In this document: in pieces, positions 28,213 through 38,315 of the stretch
How the letters are laid out: each line of letters starts with the position of its first letter
Position numbering within the stretch: the stretch's first letter is position 1
From: Orbaceae bacterium lpD04
GTDB lineage: Bacteria; Pseudomonadota; Gammaproteobacteria; Enterobacterales; Orbaceae
Reading direction: 5' to 3'
Length of the DNA: 64,000 nt
Assembly (NCBI GenBank): GCA_036251935.1
Contig: CP133967.1
Span: 124,001 to 188,000, forward strand
Program-made: the position numbers and the translations under genes
The notes under the pieces: generated by a model
The model's database searches: none
Told to the model about the DNA's origin: nothing
Seen by the model: the letters and a program-made list of their open reading frames with translations, nothing else

Positions 28213-28328
28213 GTTATTTAAATAAATACATAAAAGGCTTGATTCAATTTTTTATATTAGTAATTCCTCTTTGTTAGTAAAGAATATTTTTAATATAAAT
28301 TGAAACAAAATTAAGGGATAAATAATTA

Positions 28329-29468
28329 ATGGCTAAGAAAGATTATTATGAGGTTTTAGGCATCAAAAAAGATGCTGATGAGCGAGAGATTAAAAAAGCT
28401 TATAAACGCCTTGCCATGAAATATCATCCAGATAAGAATCAGGATAATAAAACAGAAGCTGAAGCTAAATTTAAAGAAATTAAAGAAGCTTATGAAATTT
28501 TAAATGATCCACAAAAGAAAGCTGCTTATGACCAATATGGACATGCTGCTTTTGAACAAGGCGGTAATGGTGGATTTGGCGGCGGTGGTTTTGGTGGTGG
28601 CGCTGACTTTGGCGATGCTTTCGGTGATATTTTTAGTGAATTCTTCGGTGGCGGAGGAGGTCGCGGGCGTAGCCAGGGTGCATCAAGAGGCAATGACTTA
28701 CAATACAATGTTACTTTGAGCTTAGAAGAAGCGGCAACCGGTGTAACCAAAGAGATCAAAGTACCAACGGCAGTTGTTTGTGATGTCTGTCATGGTAAAG
28801 GCGCTGAAAATGCGGCCGATATTAAAACCTGCGAAACCTGTCATGGTAGTGGTATTGTGCAAATGCGTCAGGGCTTTTTTGCTGTTCAGCAAGAGTGTCC
28901 TACTTGTCATGGGCGTGGTAAAAGCATTAAAAATCCATGTAAAAAATGCCATGGTGAAGGGCGAATTCAAAAAACTAAAACATTGTCAGCAACTATCCCT
29001 GCTGGTGTGGATACTGGTAATAGAATTAGGCTTTCTGGTGAAGGCGAAGCGGGTAAAAACGGTGCGTCAGCTGGTGATTTATATATCCAAATACAAGTTA
29101 GACAACATGCAATATTTGAACGAGATGGCATTAATTTACATTGCGAAATCCCGATTAATATTGGCTTAGCAGCTTTAGGTGGTGAAGTTCAAGTACCAAC
29201 GCTTAATGGTAAAGTGAGTTTAACTATTCCTGCTGAAACGCAAACAGGAAAAGTATTTAGGCTTAAAGGTAAAGGAATAAAATCATTACGTGGCGCGACA
29301 ATGGGCGATTTATATTGCCATGTTGTTGTTGAAACGCCAGTTAATTTAACGAATAAACAAAAAGAGTTATTAAAAGAGTTAACTGAAAGTTTATCGGGCG
29401 ATAAAAACTCAAAACATAGCCCAAAAGAGAAAAACTTTTTTGATAAAGTTAAAAAGTTTTTTGGCTAA
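28329..29468 (+). CDS. dnaJ: Chaperone protein DnaJ (Hsp40)
   Basis: Co-chaperone that delivers clients to DnaK and stimulates its ATPase. J domain (about 1-70) with the HPD tripeptide in YHPDKNQ, then a Gly/Phe-rich linker (about 76-110), and four zinc repeats: [24 protein letters not shown] and CKKCHGEG. Two C-terminal peptide-binding barrels follow. 379 residues, complete. It lies downstream of dnaK with a hairpin between them. Confidence 0.98.
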   Translation: MAKKDYYEVLGIKKDADEREIKKAYKRLAMKYHPDKNQDNKTEAEAKFKEIKEAYEILNDPQKKAAYDQYGHAAFEQGGNGGFGGGGFGGGADFGDAFGDIFSEFFGGGGGRGRSQGASRGNDLQYNVTLSLEEAATGVTKEIKVPTAVVCDVCHGKGAENAADIKTCETCHGSGIVQMRQGFFAVQQECPTCHGRGKSIKNPCKKCHGEGRIQKTKTLSATIPAGVDTGNRIRLSGEGEAGKNGASAGDLYIQIQVRQHAIFERDGINLHCEIPINIGLAALGGEVQVPTLNGKVSLTIPAETQTGKVFRLKGKGIKSLRGATMGDLYCHVVVETPVNLTNKQKELLKELTESLSGDKNSKHSPKEKNFFDKVKKFFG

Positions 29469-29502
29469 AATAAATTACTAACTTTATTTAAGCTAAAACT
29501 AG

Positions 29503-29536
29503 AGCCATTTACTACTTTAGTGAGTGGCTTTTTTTA
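29503..29536 (+). terminator. Rho-independent terminator after dnaJ
   Basis: AGCCATTTACT and AGTGAGTGGCT pair (with two G-U pairs) around a five-base loop and lead into a run of T. The following 29537-29763 holds no gene or other signal I can support. Confidence 0.8.
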
Positions 29537-29765
29537 TTTATAAAATAATGAAAATTGTTTTATTTTTAATTATCTATTCTAATTTATACTATCACCACAA
29601 TTACGTCATATACCTTGTTTACTTTCATCTTGTTAATATACCTTTTCAATAAAAAGTTAATGGTTAATTTTAGCGCGAACTGTACGTTCTAGTAAAAATA
29701 GATATTCGGTTTTATTTATATAACCAATAAATAATAATTGCGGGAAAATTCTAATAAATGGGCAA

Positions 29766-29795
29766 AAAATAACCCAGATTAACTGGGCTATTTAA
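29766..29795 (-). terminator. Rho-independent terminator after grcA
   Basis: On the minus strand AAATAGCCCAG, loop TTAAT, CTGGGTTATTTTTT: a stem with one G-U pair and a T-run, 17 bases after the grcA stop. Confidence 0.8.
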
Positions 29796-29811
29796 ATCGA
29801 TAAACTGCAAA

Positions 29812-30195
29812 TTACATATTTGTTGTAAATGTACGTGCAATTACATCGCGTTGTTGCTCTGCTGTTAATGAATTAAAACGAACAGCATAACCAGAAACAC
29901 GAATAGTTAATTGTGGATAATTTTCTGGGTGTTTAACGGCATCTTCTAGTGTTTCACGACGCAACACGTTAACGTTTAAATGTTGGCCACCTTCAACTTT
30001 TACAGTTGGCGCTACATCTAATGGGATTTCACGATATTCGAACTGACCAAGGTCTTTTGTTGCAACGACTTGATCTTCTTTATATACCGATTTTGCCGCC
30101 ACACAGCGAGCTTCGTTTGTGTTGTCATCTAATAACCAGAAAGAATTTAGAAGAGCGTTATTATCTGCTTTAGTAATTTGAATACCTGTAATCAT
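29812..30195 (-). CDS. grcA: Autonomous glycyl radical cofactor
   Basis: Spare C-terminal domain of pyruvate formate-lyase: it can replace the damaged part of oxygen-cleaved PFL and restore the glycyl radical. The [10 protein letters not shown] motif carries the radical Gly102 at the same residue number as in E. coli, and the 127-residue length is the same. AGGAGG lies just before the start. An exact FNR box lies 66 bases upstream of the start, which fits induction without oxygen. It is next to ung, divergent, as in E. coli. Confidence 0.96.
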   Translation of the reverse strand: MITGIQITKADNNALLNSFWLLDDNTNEARCVAAKSVYKEDQVVATKDLGQFEYREIPLDVAPTVKVEGGQHLNVNVLRRETLEDAVKHPENYPQLTIRVSGYAVRFNSLTAEQQRDVIARTFTTNM

Positions 30196-30260
30196 TTTAA
30201 AACCTCCTAATGAGCCAAATTGCCCTAAATTTGTTATGGTTAATATATCACTTCTAAAAT

Positions 30261-30274
30261 TTGATTTAAATCAA
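30261..30274 (-). promoter_or_regulatory. FNR box upstream of grcA
   Basis: TTGATTTAAATCAA is an exact match to the FNR consensus TTGAT-N4-ATCAA. Its distance from grcA fits class II activation. The same site also faces the divergent ung gene 170 bases away. Confidence 0.85.
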
Positions 30275-30443
30275 AAAAACCTATTAATCTAATAATTATT
30301 ATCTTTGGTTATCGTTTTTATATGAATTAATTATCAATATTATTTCTACACCGCGATATCTATTAGGTTTATTATTGTTTTTCGGTATAATTACCGCTAA
30401 GACGCATCGCATAAATTATCATTAAAACAAATGTAGGCAGCTT

Positions 30444-31121
30444 ATGGTAGAAAAATTAACTTGGCATGATGTTCTTGGCATCGAAAAAGAAAAAGATTAT
30501 TTTAAACAAATTTTGCAATATGTTGCCAACGAACGTAATAGTGGTAAAACTATTTATCCTGCGCAACAAGACGTATTTAATGCCTTTCGATTTACGGCTT
30601 TTTCAGATATTAAAGTGGTTATTTTGGGGCAAGATCCCTACCATGGACCCAATCAGGCTCATGGACTCTCCTTTTCCGTTTTACCTGGCGTTAATCCTCC
30701 CCCTTCGTTAAAAAACATGTATAAAGAATTAGCGACTGATATTGCTGGTTTTGAGATCCCAAAACATGGTTATTTAGCCTCCTGGGCAGAGCAAGGTGTA
30801 TTGTTGCTAAATAATGTATTAACGGTGCAAGATGGGCTCGCGCATTCACATGCCAAAATCGGTTGGGAAAAATTTACCGATCATGTTATTGATGTCATTA
30901 ATCAAAATTTGACGGGAGTTGTCTTTTTACTATGGGGCTCACCTGCACAAAAGAAAGGTCAGTTTATTGATAGGCAAAGGCACCATGTTTTAACTTCTGT
31001 GCACCCTTCCCCATTATCCGCTCATCGTGGCTTTTTGGGGTGTAAACATTTTTCCCAAGCAAACGAATTAATAACGCAGCAAGGCAAAATCCCGATTGAT
31101 TGGCAACCTAGATTACCATAA
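30444..31121 (+). CDS. ung: Uracil-DNA glycosylase
   Basis: Base-excision repair enzyme that removes uracil from DNA. The water-activating loop [18 protein letters not shown] (about residues 64-81, catalytic Asp in GQDPYHG) and the DNA-intercalation loop [11 protein letters not shown] (about 190-200) are complete. 225 residues. It is divergent from grcA and followed nine bases later by gntR, so gntR may be read from the ung transcript as well. Confidence 0.98.
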   Translation: MVEKLTWHDVLGIEKEKDYFKQILQYVANERNSGKTIYPAQQDVFNAFRFTAFSDIKVVILGQDPYHGPNQAHGLSFSVLPGVNPPPSLKNMYKELATDIAGFEIPKHGYLASWAEQGVLLLNNVLTVQDGLAHSHAKIGWEKFTDHVIDVINQNLTGVVFLLWGSPAQKKGQFIDRQRHHVLTSVHPSPLSAHRGFLGCKHFSQANELITQQGKIPIDWQPRLP

Positions 31122-31130
31122 GAGAATGAT

Positions 31131-32129
31131 ATGAATAAAAAACGTCGTTCAGGGCTGATTGAAATTGCAAATCTTGCAGGTGTTAGCAAGATGACGGTAA
31201 GTCGTTTTTTAAGAGATCCTAATCTGGTTTCTAAACTGTTACAGGTAAAAATAGCTGCCGTCATTGATGATCTTGGTTATATTCCTAATAAAGCACCCGA
31301 TATGCTTTCGAATGCCAAAAGCCATGCAATTGGCGTTGTTTTACCGTCTTTGACCAATCAAGTTTTTGCTGATGTACTAAAAGGTATTGAAATGGTAACT
31401 GATACGCATGGTTATCAAACAATGATTGCGCACACGGGTTATAGTGCTGATAAAGAAGAGATGAGGCTGCGTTCATTACTTTCTTATAATGTTGATGGTG
31501 TCATTTTAACTGAGCGTTCTCACAACCCCGCAACACTTAAAATGCTAGCGATTGCTGGTATTCCAATTGTTGAAATAATGGATAGTGTGTCACCTTGCAT
31601 TGATATGGCTGTAGGGTTTGATAATTTTAATGCTGCAAAAAATATGATTAAACGCATGATTGCCAAAGGTCGTAAGCATATTGTTTATTTTAGTGCAAGG
31701 CAGGATTATCGTAGTATAATTCGGCAAAAAGCGTATGAAGAGGCGATGCTTGACGCTGGGTTAATTCCTCATACGCTTGCAACAAAAGAGGCATCATCTT
31801 ACGCTTTAGGAGCTAAATTATTGCATAATGCATTAGACGAATATCCGAATGTTGATGGTGTTTTTAGTACTAACGATGATTTAGCGTTAGGTGTTTTATT
31901 TGAGTGCCAACGTTTAGCAATACCAGTTCCTAAGCAGATTGCAATAGTTGGTTTTCATGGTCATGCAATAGGCCAAGCCCTTTCACCTAAACTTGCATCA
32001 ATACAAACACCTAGAATTGAGATGGGTAAAACGGCAGCAGAATTACTATTAAAACGCATAAATGGTAAAGACGTCATCAATAAGGTTATTGATTTGCCTG
32101 TTAAATATCTAGATGGTGAAAGTTTATAA
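31131..32129 (+). CDS. gntR: Gluconate operon repressor, LacI family
   Basis: DNA-binding repressor released by gluconate. The N-terminal helix-turn-helix IEIANLAGVSKMTVSRFL (about residues 10-27) and hinge precede the periplasmic-binding-like sugar domain; stretches such as LPSLTNQVFA and VEIMDSVSPC closely follow E. coli GntR (332 residues against 331). A matching GntR operator lies in front of gntK, the next gene, which supports the name. It starts nine bases after ung. Confidence 0.93.
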   Translation: MNKKRRSGLIEIANLAGVSKMTVSRFLRDPNLVSKLLQVKIAAVIDDLGYIPNKAPDMLSNAKSHAIGVVLPSLTNQVFADVLKGIEMVTDTHGYQTMIAHTGYSADKEEMRLRSLLSYNVDGVILTERSHNPATLKMLAIAGIPIVEIMDSVSPCIDMAVGFDNFNAAKNMIKRMIAKGRKHIVYFSARQDYRSIIRQKAYEEAMLDAGLIPHTLATKEASSYALGAKLLHNALDEYPNVDGVFSTNDDLALGVLFECQRLAIPVPKQIAIVGFHGHAIGQALSPKLASIQTPRIEMGKTAAELLLKRINGKDVINKVIDLPVKYLDGESL

Positions 32130-32201
32130 ATTATTCCTTTAATCCTAATATTAATTAACATTTTAGCTGGTATTGTTGATATCCCTTCCCTTAATTAAAA
32201 T

Positions 32202-32217
32202 TATGATAATGATCACA
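32202..32217 (+). promoter_or_regulatory. CRP-cAMP site upstream of gntK
   Basis: TATGA-N6-TCACA differs from the CRP consensus TGTGA-N6-TCACA at one base and is flanked by AAAT and AAAT. It lies about 55 bases upstream of the GntR operator. Confidence 0.65.
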
Positions 32218-32261
32218 AATTTTACTTTTCCAAGTTGAATTCGGTTATTATAACGCGGAAA

Positions 32262-32277
32262 ATGTTACCCGTAACAC
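32262..32277 (+). promoter_or_regulatory. GntR operator in front of gntK
   Basis: ATGTTACCCGTAACAC matches the GntR palindrome ATGTTACC-GGTAACAT except for the centre and last base. It lies 24 bases before the gntK start. A related palindrome, GTTATTATAAC at 32244-32254, overlaps the likely -10 region. Confidence 0.82.
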
Positions 32278-32300
32278 AAAGGCTTATACTAGGATCTTTG

Positions 32301-32834
32301 ATGAAAAATAATAACAAGCAAGTTTTTGTATTAATGGGGGTCTCTGGCTCAGGAAAATCGACCATTGCAAGGCAACTCGCTTATGATTTAGATATCGCGT
32401 ACTTAGATGGTGATTTTTTGCATCCGAAAGCTAACATTTTAAAAATGGGTAGTTGCATACCGCTTAATGATGAAGATCGTATGCCTTGGCTAAAGCTTAT
32501 TAATCAAGCAGCTTTTGCTATGAGCAATGTAAATCCTATCTCAGTTATTATTTGCTCGGCCTTAACGCAAAATTACCGCAATGTTATTCGCGATGGCAAC
32601 GATAATATTTACTTTATTTATCTGAAAGGTGGTTTTGAGACAATTCAAGAAAGACTAAATAAACGTCAGGGGCATTATCAAAAAACGAATATGTTGCAAT
32701 CACAGTTTAATACGCTAGAAGAGCCTTCAATAGATGAAAAAGATATTTTTGTTGTCGATATAGAGCGGCCTTTAGCTAAGGTAATAGCAGATACTAAATC
32801 CATTATTTGCCATGTTTGCCAAATAAGTGAATAG
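32301..32834 (+). CDS. gntK: Gluconokinase
   Basis: Phosphorylates gluconate to 6-phosphogluconate. Walker A GVSGSGKST is at about residues 13-21, and LDGDFLHPKANILKM is the substrate region. I choose the ATG at 32301 (MKNNNKQVFVLMGV) with AGGA six bases upstream, giving 177 residues, because the GntR operator at 32262-32277 would otherwise lie inside the coding region. An in-frame upstream ATG at 32235 has no ribosome site. It is followed by edd, so its product feeds the Entner-Doudoroff pathway directly. Confidence 0.93.
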   Translation: MKNNNKQVFVLMGVSGSGKSTIARQLAYDLDIAYLDGDFLHPKANILKMGSCIPLNDEDRMPWLKLINQAAFAMSNVNPISVIICSALTQNYRNVIRDGNDNIYFIYLKGGFETIQERLNKRQGHYQKTNMLQSQFNTLEEPSIDEKDIFVVDIERPLAKVIADTKSIICHVCQISE

Positions 32835-32897
32835 CTAATATTAAATTTAAGCATCAATGAAATCATATTAAAATTAGACAAGTTTAAGAGGTTATAA

Positions 32898-34703
32898 ATG
32901 AATTCTACTATACAAGCCGTTACAAACAGGATTATTGCACGTTCGAAAATAACAAGAAACGCTTACCTAAAAAAAATTGAGCAAGCGATGTCAAAAAAAG
33001 TCGCTCGCGCTAGTTTATCGTGTAGTAATTTAGCGCACGGTTTTGCCGCTTGTTGTAGTTCTGATAAAGATGATTTAAAAAATATTTTAAAAAGTAATAT
33101 CGGTATCATCAGTTCATATAATGACATGTTATCTGCTCATCGTCCTTATGAGTTTTATACGGAGCAAATTAAAAAAGAGTTGCGAGAGGTTGGCGCTATA
33201 GGGCAAATGGCTGGTGGCGTTCCAGCTATGTGTGATGGGGTTACTCAAGGTGAACCGGGTATGGAAATCTCATTGATGAGTCGCGATATTATTTCAATGT
33301 CTGTCGCTGTTGCACTTTCACATAATATGTTTGATGGGGCATTATATTTAGGCATTTGCGATAAAATTGTACCAGGTTTATTTGTGGGATCGATGGCTTT
33401 TGGTCATTTACCCGCTATCTTTATACCAGCAGGCCCAATGCCATCAGGCTTGTCAAATAAGGAAAAAGTGAGGATCCGTCAGCTTTACTCTGAAGGTAAA
33501 GCAACCCGTGAAGATTTATTAGAATCTGAGTCTGCATCATATCATACAAGCGGAACATGTACTTTTTATGGTACTGCTAATAGTAACCAAATGGTAATTG
33601 AATTAATGGGATTACATTTGCCTGGCGCTGCATTTGTTCATCCAGAAACCACATTGAGATTTGAGCTCACAAATGCAGCTGCAAGGCAAATTACACGTTT
33701 AACCGAGCAATCAGGTAATTATATGCCGGTTGGAAAAATGGTTGATGAGCGAGTTATTGTTAATGGCTTAGTTGCATTACTTGCAACCGGTGGTTCAACA
33801 AATTTAACTATGCATTTGGTTGCAATGGCAAAAGCGGCGGGTATTATTATCAATTGGGATGATATTTCCGATTTGTCTGAAGTCGTACCTCTACTTTGCA
33901 AAATTTATCCTAATGGCCCTGCTGATATCAACTACTTCCAAGCTGCTGGTGGTACGTCTGTTTTGATTCGGGAACTATTAGCTGGCGGCCTATTACATGA
34001 AGATGTTGAAACTGTTGTTGGCCGTGGATTAAGCCGTTATACCAAAGAACCAATTTTAGAAAATGGTAAACTAATTTATCGAGATGGCCCATTAAAATCG
34101 TTAGATGATAAGGTTATCGCTTCATTTGAGAAGCCATTTAATTCGCATGGTGGTTTAAAAGTGATGTCCGGTAACTTAGGTCGAGCAGTAATGAAAACAT
34201 CAGCAATTGAGCCAGATCATCAAATTATTGAAGCCCCAGCCGTTGTATTTAATAGTCAATACGATCTTGATGCTGATTTTAAAGCAGGTAAATTGGATAA
34301 AAACTGCGTTGTTGTTGTTCGTTATCAAGGACCAAAAGCAATTGGTATGCCAGAGCTGCATAAATTAATTACCCCATTAGGTGTTTTGCAAGATCGTGGT
34401 TACAAAGTTGCGTTGTTAACAGATGGCAGATTGTCTGGTGCATCAGGTAAGGTTCCTGCGGCTATTCATGTCACACCAGAAGCCTATATTGGTGGATTAC
34501 TTAACAGAGTTCAAGATGGAGATATTATTCGCGTTAATGGTCAAAGTGGTGAAATGACGTTATTAGTTGATCCAAAAGAGTTGGCTACAAGGATCCCCGA
34601 AAAGTTTAATCTCACTGACTCTTATCATGGTTTTGGCCGCGAGCTATTTTCTGTTATTCGTGAAAACTTAGCTTCAGCAGAAGAAGGTGCAGTAAGTTTT
34701 TAA
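32898..34703 (+). CDS. edd: 6-Phosphogluconate dehydratase
   Basis: First committed enzyme of the Entner-Doudoroff pathway: dehydrates 6-phosphogluconate to 2-keto-3-deoxy-6-phosphogluconate, using an iron-sulfur cluster. The IlvD/Edd family features are visible: ISSYNDMLSAHRPYE, GGVPAMCDGVTQGEPGME, cluster Cys in CDK and GTCTFYGTANSNQM, and the C-terminal TDGRLSGASGKVPAAIHV. 601 residues against 603 in E. coli. RBS AGAGG. Its usual partner eda is not in the window. gntR-gntK-edd form one functional unit. Confidence 0.97.
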   Translation: MNSTIQAVTNRIIARSKITRNAYLKKIEQAMSKKVARASLSCSNLAHGFAACCSSDKDDLKNILKSNIGIISSYNDMLSAHRPYEFYTEQIKKELREVGAIGQMAGGVPAMCDGVTQGEPGMEISLMSRDIISMSVAVALSHNMFDGALYLGICDKIVPGLFVGSMAFGHLPAIFIPAGPMPSGLSNKEKVRIRQLYSEGKATREDLLESESASYHTSGTCTFYGTANSNQMVIELMGLHLPGAAFVHPETTLRFELTNAAARQITRLTEQSGNYMPVGKMVDERVIVNGLVALLATGGSTNLTMHLVAMAKAAGIIINWDDISDLSEVVPLLCKIYPNGPADINYFQAAGGTSVLIRELLAGGLLHEDVETVVGRGLSRYTKEPILENGKLIYRDGPLKSLDDKVIASFEKPFNSHGGLKVMSGNLGRAVMKTSAIEPDHQIIEAPAVVFNSQYDLDADFKAGKLDKNCVVVVRYQGPKAIGMPELHKLITPLGVLQDRGYKVALLTDGRLSGASGKVPAAIHVTPEAYIGGLLNRVQDGDIIRVNGQSGEMTLLVDPKELATRIPEKFNLTDSYHGFGRELFSVIRENLASAEEGAVSF

Positions 34704-34742
34704 ACTAAGATTATTATAGTGTAAATGCGCTAATTTATTTTC

Positions 34743-34784
34743 ACTATAATAGTATGTTACAACAAAAAAATAACGAATTAATTA
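34743..34784 (+). repeat. Dispersed intergenic repeat, copy 3
   Basis: 34 of 42 bases match 25384-25425; positions 34748-34777 match 3425-3454 at 27 of 30. It lies between edd and the convergent phosphopantetheinyl transferase gene. A weak stem TATTATAGTG (34711-34720) with CACTATAATA (34742-34751) overlaps its left end. Confidence 0.6.
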
Positions 34785-34800
34785 TAAAATCTAAGGTTTG

Positions 34801-35439
34801 CTAATCTATAACAATAGTATAGATTGGCTTACCACAACATACCGATAAGTAAATATGCTCAAGTTTTTGATGATAAAGGTAAAACTCTGTTGCAAATTTA
34901 GCACTAGCCTTTTGTGCTGGCATCATGATTTCAAGTTCTTTCATCTGCCATACGCCTTTAGCATAAAGTTTTAGAGCTGATTCACGCAGAGTCCATAGTT
35001 GCCAAAATGCAGAGAGTATATTAATTTGTTTATTCAACCAGATGTTTTCTTGCTCTGAAAAAAACTGTTTGGCAATAGTGAGTATATTTTTTCTTGGTCT
35101 ATCAAATTCAATATCTAATCCAACTCTTCCTACTGAACTTATTGCAACGGCAATAAAATCACCGCTATGACTAATATTAAAATCGGGTAAATGAGATTTT
35201 TCAAATTGGGGGCGGCTATTCTCGGCAATTTTGATATTTGGTAGTGATACAATATCTAAGTGTCTATTAAGTAGTTGCGCCAATAAATATCGACATGCAA
35301 CAAACTGCTTTTGTTTATTTGATGAAAAATTTTCTGCTTGTTTAATCACTTGTGATGATAGCAATGTTGATTGTAACATCGTGGCTAAATCGAGATCGTT
35401 TAGGTTCGCAGTTTGAATAAAAACAAAATTTTGGCACAT
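34801..35439 (-). CDS. acpT: 4'-Phosphopantetheinyl transferase, AcpT-like
   Basis: Transfers phosphopantetheine from CoA to a carrier protein. The Sfp/AcpT signatures are in order: FNISHSGDFIAVAI, the metal site VGLDIEFDRPR and the FWQLWTLRESALKLYAKG motif with the catalytic Glu. 212 residues indicates the AcpT/Sfp group rather than the short AcpS. No carrier protein or synthase lies nearby, so the target is unknown. It is convergent with edd. Confidence 0.85.
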   Translation of the reverse strand: MCQNFVFIQTANLNDLDLATMLQSTLLSSQVIKQAENFSSNKQKQFVACRYLLAQLLNRHLDIVSLPNIKIAENSRPQFEKSHLPDFNISHSGDFIAVAISSVGRVGLDIEFDRPRKNILTIAKQFFSEQENIWLNKQINILSAFWQLWTLRESALKLYAKGVWQMKELEIMMPAQKASAKFATEFYLYHQKLEHIYLSVCCGKPIYTIVID

Positions 35440-35578
35440 AAATTAGATAGATTAAGAAAATTTTTACTATTCTAACAGGATTTTGGAGAGTTGTTTTAAA
35501 ACATGTTATGCTAATTAGTATTATATGTTTTTATAAATTTAGCTAAAAATCATTATTTATCTTTTTCGAGAAGCCAAT

Positions 35579-36796
35579 ATGAAATTTCCTAAAATAATGC
35601 AAACGAAATTAATTAGTGCCGGCCGTAAAAACCGTTATACACAAGGTTCAGTAAATAGCGTAATTCAACGAGCATCATCGCTTGTTTTTGATTCTGTTGA
35701 AGCTAAAAAGGATGCGGCAAAACATCGCACGGAAGGTGCACTCTATTATGGGCGTAGAGGAACGTTAACCCACTTTTCATTGCAAGATGCGATGTGTGAG
35801 CTTGAAGGTGGTGCGGGTTGTTATCTTTACCCTTGTGGCGCGGCAGCGGTGACAAATTCAATCTTAGCATTTGTTAAAGCAGGTGATCATGTTTTATTAT
35901 CTGAAGGGGCCTACGAGCCTACGCATGATTTTTGTGATCGTATACTTAAAGATTTAGATATTGAAACTAGCTATTTCCCGGCTTTAATTGGCGAACATAT
36001 TACAACGTATATTAAATCAAATACAAAAGTATTATTTTTAGAAGCACCAAGTTCAATCACAATGGAAGTTCACGATATTCCAGCAATAGTCGCTGCTGCG
36101 CGTAAAATTAATCCACAAATTATTATTATGATTGATAATACTTGGAGTGCCGGCGTTTTATTTAAAGCACTTGAATATGATATCGATATTTCAATTCAAG
36201 CGGGCACCAAATATTTAGTTGGCCATTCAGATGCAATGATTGGTACAGCTGTTGCTAATGCGCGATGTTGGCCACAGCTTCGTGAGCGCTCTTATCTTAT
36301 GGGACAAATGTGTGATGCTGATACTGCTTATATTACAGCTAGAGGACTTAGGACTTTAGCTGTTCGCTTAATGCAACATCAAAAAAGTAGTTTAAAAGTT
36401 GCAAAGTGGCTTGCCAAGCATCCAAAAGTAGAAAAAGTAAACCACCCAGCATTATCAAGTTGTGAAGGCTATCAATTTTTTAGGCGTGATTTTTTAGGTT
36501 ACAGTGGACTATTTTCATTTATTTTAACCGACCGCCTTTCTGATGCTCAATTAGCTGATTTTTTAGATCAGTTTAAGTTATTCTCAATGGCTTATTCTTG
36601 GGGCGGGTTTGAATCATTAATTTTAGCCCATCAACCTGAAGAAATCGCTCAAATTAGGCCTGTTACTGGCGTCAATTTTGATGGTACATTGATTCGCTTG
36701 CATATTGGCCTTGAAGATCCTGATGATTTAATTACTGATTTAGAATCGGGACTCAATCGTATCACGCTCAGTAAAAATAAGATGTCAACGTTATAA
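35579..36796 (+). CDS. metC: Cystathionine beta-lyase
   Basis: PLP enzyme of methionine synthesis that cleaves cystathionine to homocysteine, pyruvate and ammonia. The phosphate-binding [10 protein letters not shown], the [13 protein letters not shown] stretch and the PLP Lys in [18 protein letters not shown] (about residues 202-219) are conserved, and it is closer to MetC than to MetB. 405 residues. tilS follows after 15 bases and may be co-transcribed. Confidence 0.93.
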   Translation: MKFPKIMQTKLISAGRKNRYTQGSVNSVIQRASSLVFDSVEAKKDAAKHRTEGALYYGRRGTLTHFSLQDAMCELEGGAGCYLYPCGAAAVTNSILAFVKAGDHVLLSEGAYEPTHDFCDRILKDLDIETSYFPALIGEHITTYIKSNTKVLFLEAPSSITMEVHDIPAIVAAARKINPQIIIMIDNTWSAGVLFKALEYDIDISIQAGTKYLVGHSDAMIGTAVANARCWPQLRERSYLMGQMCDADTAYITARGLRTLAVRLMQHQKSSLKVAKWLAKHPKVEKVNHPALSSCEGYQFFRRDFLGYSGLFSFILTDRLSDAQLADFLDQFKLFSMAYSWGGFESLILAHQPEEIAQIRPVTGVNFDGTLIRLHIGLEDPDDLITDLESGLNRITLSKNKMSTL

Positions 36797-36811
36797 TCTC
36801 GGTATAGGTGC

Positions 36812-38128
36812 ATGAAAAATTCTTTAATATCAGCAGTTTTAAATACTGTGCAAGCTAAAATTGGTTTTAATCGGAATTTACTCATTGCTTATAGTGGCGG
36901 CGTTGATTCTTCAGTGTTGCTTCACGCACTTGTTATGTTAAAACAGCAGCATTTGCCAGATTTAGATGTCAAAGCAATTTATATTCATCACGGTATTAGT
37001 GAACATGCTGATGTTTGGGCTGAGCATTGCCGTGAGCAGTGTAAAATCTGGCAAGTACCTTTTATTATTGAAAAGGTTTGCTTAGCACTAGAACAAGGTA
37101 ATATTGAGCAGCAGGCAAGAGATGCTCGATATAACGCTATTAATAAGCACCTAACGCCAGATATCGCATTATGCACAGCTCAGCACCTTGATGACCAATC
37201 TGAAACATTCTTATTAGCGTTAAAGCGCGGTAGTGGCCCAACCGGATTATCGGCTATGCCAGAGTCTATTGAGCTGGCTTCTCATCTATTGCTTCGGCCA
37301 TTACTAACTATTAGTCGTCATCAGATAGAACAATATGCACAAGAATGTAACTTAGCTTGGGTCGAAGATGAAAGCAACCAAGATCCTCGTTATGATCGTA
37401 ATTTTCTGCGTTTAAACGTATTACCCGTAATAAATGAACGCTGGCCTCATTTTAATCAGATGGTTGCAAGAAGCGCACAGCTTTGTCACGAACAGCAACA
37501 ATTATTAGATGAGCTATTATTTGATTGTTTTGAGCTACTTATTGATAACGAATTAAATTTATCGATTAAGCCACTCCTTTCTTTTTCTTTAGTTAAACGT
37601 AATGCGATATTACGAATGTGGTTTAAGCGCCACCAAGTTACAATGCCTAGTCGTAAACAACTCGATATTATTTGGCAAACTGTTATTCAGGCTAAGGAAG
37701 ATAGTAACCCTCAGTTTATTTTGCATGATAAGCAGGTTCGTCGATATCAAGAAAAGCTCTATTTGTTACCTAACTACCAAGATTTACAATCAATTAAGCT
37801 TAATTGGTTAGATCTAAATAATGCGCTTCTATTACCCGATAATCTTGGTAAGCTATCGATGACAACAACATTATCTAATAATTGTTGCCTACCAAATAAA
37901 GATCAACAAGTTTTTGTTGGTTTTTATACTCAAGGCATATACCAAATAGTTGGGCGCAAAGGCTCAAGACAGATAAAAAAATTATGGCAAGAATTGGGCA
38001 TTCCACCATGGATGCGAACTCGAATTCCTTTAGTGTTTTATAATGAAACATTAATTACTGCGGTCGGTATTTTTGTTACCATACAAGGACAAGGAAATGA
38101 TGTTTGTTACCAGCATCAAATTTATTAA
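36812..38128 (+). CDS. tilS: tRNA(Ile)-lysidine synthase
   Basis: Modifies C34 of the AUA-reading isoleucine tRNA to lysidine, an essential step. The ATP-pyrophosphatase loop LIAYSGGVDSSVLLHAL (about residues 23-39), HHGIS, TAQHLDDQSETFLLALKRGSG and DESNQDPRYDRNFLR are all present, followed by the TilS middle domain and C-terminal tRNA-binding domain. 438 residues. It starts 15 bases after metC; a 261-base gap with a long palindrome then leads to atpB. Confidence 0.96.
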   Translation: MKNSLISAVLNTVQAKIGFNRNLLIAYSGGVDSSVLLHALVMLKQQHLPDLDVKAIYIHHGISEHADVWAEHCREQCKIWQVPFIIEKVCLALEQGNIEQQARDARYNAINKHLTPDIALCTAQHLDDQSETFLLALKRGSGPTGLSAMPESIELASHLLLRPLLTISRHQIEQYAQECNLAWVEDESNQDPRYDRNFLRLNVLPVINERWPHFNQMVARSAQLCHEQQQLLDELLFDCFELLIDNELNLSIKPLLSFSLVKRNAILRMWFKRHQVTMPSRKQLDIIWQTVIQAKEDSNPQFILHDKQVRRYQEKLYLLPNYQDLQSIKLNWLDLNNALLLPDNLGKLSMTTTLSNNCCLPNKDQQVFVGFYTQGIYQIVGRKGSRQIKKLWQELGIPPWMRTRIPLVFYNETLITAVGIFVTIQGQGNDVCYQHQIY

Positions 38129-38315
38129 TTTTATGAATCGATAATTTATTAATATTAGAATTTGTTTTTTAAATAATATTATGCGCAATATTTAAACAAA
38201 GCCTCCTGCAATTTGATAAATTGTGTGCTAATCTAGCTTTTTGTAAAAGCTGTTGTTGACTTGGCACGGGTATATAGGTTTAAAATAGCAGGTATCGATT
38301 ATTAGAGCGATTGTT

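Noticed and set aside
34748-34777. Replication fork-arrest (Ter/Tus) site
   Set aside because: The repeat contains GTTACAAC, the complement of the Ter core GTTGTAAC, but the flanks fit poorly, copies lie near the probable origin rather than the terminus, and Tus is not expected outside close Enterobacteria.
38261-38280. Sigma-54-like promoter before atpB
   Set aside because: TTGGCACG matches the -24 element, but the required GC of the -12 element is replaced by TATA.
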